NCBI RefSeq assembly: GCF_900142955.1
Contig: NZ_FRCP01000034.1
Coordinates: 1 to 14,769, forward strand
DNA length: 14,769 nucleotides
Source of the DNA: Anaerosporobacter mobilis DSM 15930
GTDB taxonomy: Bacteria; Bacillota; Clostridia; Lachnospirales; Lachnospiraceae
Direction of reading: 5' to 3'
Positions 14,473 through 14,769 of this stretch are shown here, one piece after another. The notes under the pieces were generated by a model, which was not told where the DNA came from, searched no databases, and saw only the letters and a program-made list of their open reading frames with translations. Both the position numbers and the translations under genes were made by a program. Positions within the stretch are counted from its first letter, which is position 1. Each line of letters opens with the position of its first letter.

Positions 14473-14769
14473 TGGTTAAGCCCTCGACCTATTAGTAACA
14501 GTCAACTGCATGTGTTACCACACTTCCATCTCTGTCCTATCAACCTGATCGTCTTTCAGGGGTCTTACTAGCTTGTGCTATGGGATATCTTATCTTGAGG
14601 GGGGCTTCACGCTTAGATGCCTTCAGCGTTTATCCCTTCCAAACTTGGCTACTCGGCCATGCACTTGGTAATGCAACCGATACACCAGAGGTTCGTCCAA
14701 CCCGGTCCTCTCGTACTAAGGTCAGCTCCTCTCAAATATCCTACGCCTACGCCGGATAGGGACCGAACT
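14473..14769 (-). rRNA. rrl: 23S ribosomal RNA, 3' end (partial)
   Basis: The minus strand ends with the conserved 23S tail ACTAATAGGTCGAGGGCTTA. Further in, the sarcin-ricin loop AGTACGAGAGGACCGGG is seen at about 14701-14717, and AGTTCGGTCCCTATC lies at the right edge. The gene continues off the right edge, so only about 300 of some 2,900 nt are present. The exact 3' end is placed to within a few bases. It reads in the same direction as the chitobiose operon. A terminator, and no 5S gene, follows directly. Confidence 0.97.

Noticed and set aside
1..14769. CRISPR arrays, tRNA genes, insertion sequences or prophage genes
   Set aside because: No regularly spaced identical repeats, no cloverleaf with a CCA-like end, and no transposase or phage motifs were seen.

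Overview
The window is AT-rich DNA that looks like a Firmicute of the Lachnospiraceae / Lachnoclostridium type. This rests on the gene content (a CUT1 sugar ABC transporter without its own ATPase, a YesM/YesN-type two-component system, a short Bacillus-type NagB, an HD-GYP protein), on strong AGGAGG-like ribosome binding sites, and on the character of the 23S rRNA end at the right edge. Genus and species are not proven.

Layout, left to right. (1) 1-451 has no credible gene. It carries three tandem leftward sigma-A promoters, each with a 17-nt spacer, and an A-tract upstream of the outermost. This is the architecture of a stable-RNA operon, probably an rRNA operon whose 16S gene lies just off the left edge. 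(2) About 549-2554, plus strand: a promoter/operator region, then nagB and nagA overlapping by 4 bp. (3) 2645-2692: a convergent hairpin terminator. (4) 2718-12691, all on the minus strand and transcribed right to left: GH94 chitobiose phosphorylase, phosphohexomutase, YesM-type sensor kinase, lipoprotein solute-binding protein, two permeases, YesN-type response regulator. (5) 12889-13959, minus strand: an HD-GYP domain protein with its own terminator. (6) 13960-14389: a non-coding AT-rich stretch with degenerate repeats. (7) 14390-14769: the terminator and 3' end of a 23S rRNA gene on the minus strand, with no 5S gene directly after it.

Together the metabolic genes read as a phosphorolytic chitobiose route. 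The ABC transporter would import N,N'-diacetylchitobiose or short chito-oligosaccharides. The GH94 enzyme splits chitobiose with phosphate into GlcNAc-1-phosphate and GlcNAc. The mutase would convert GlcNAc-1-P to GlcNAc-6-P. NagA deacetylates this to GlcN-6-P, and NagB yields fructose-6-P and ammonia. The two-component system probably senses the sugar outside the cell and switches on the minus-strand genes. Not in the window are a chitinase, a kinase for the free GlcNAc, and the transporter ATPase. The enzyme families are read directly from motifs. The substrate of the transporter, mutase and sensor is inferred from the neighbourhood.

The cluster appears to lie between two rRNA operons in the same orientation (one seen, one inferred), which would make it a candidate for recombination-driven deletion or duplication.
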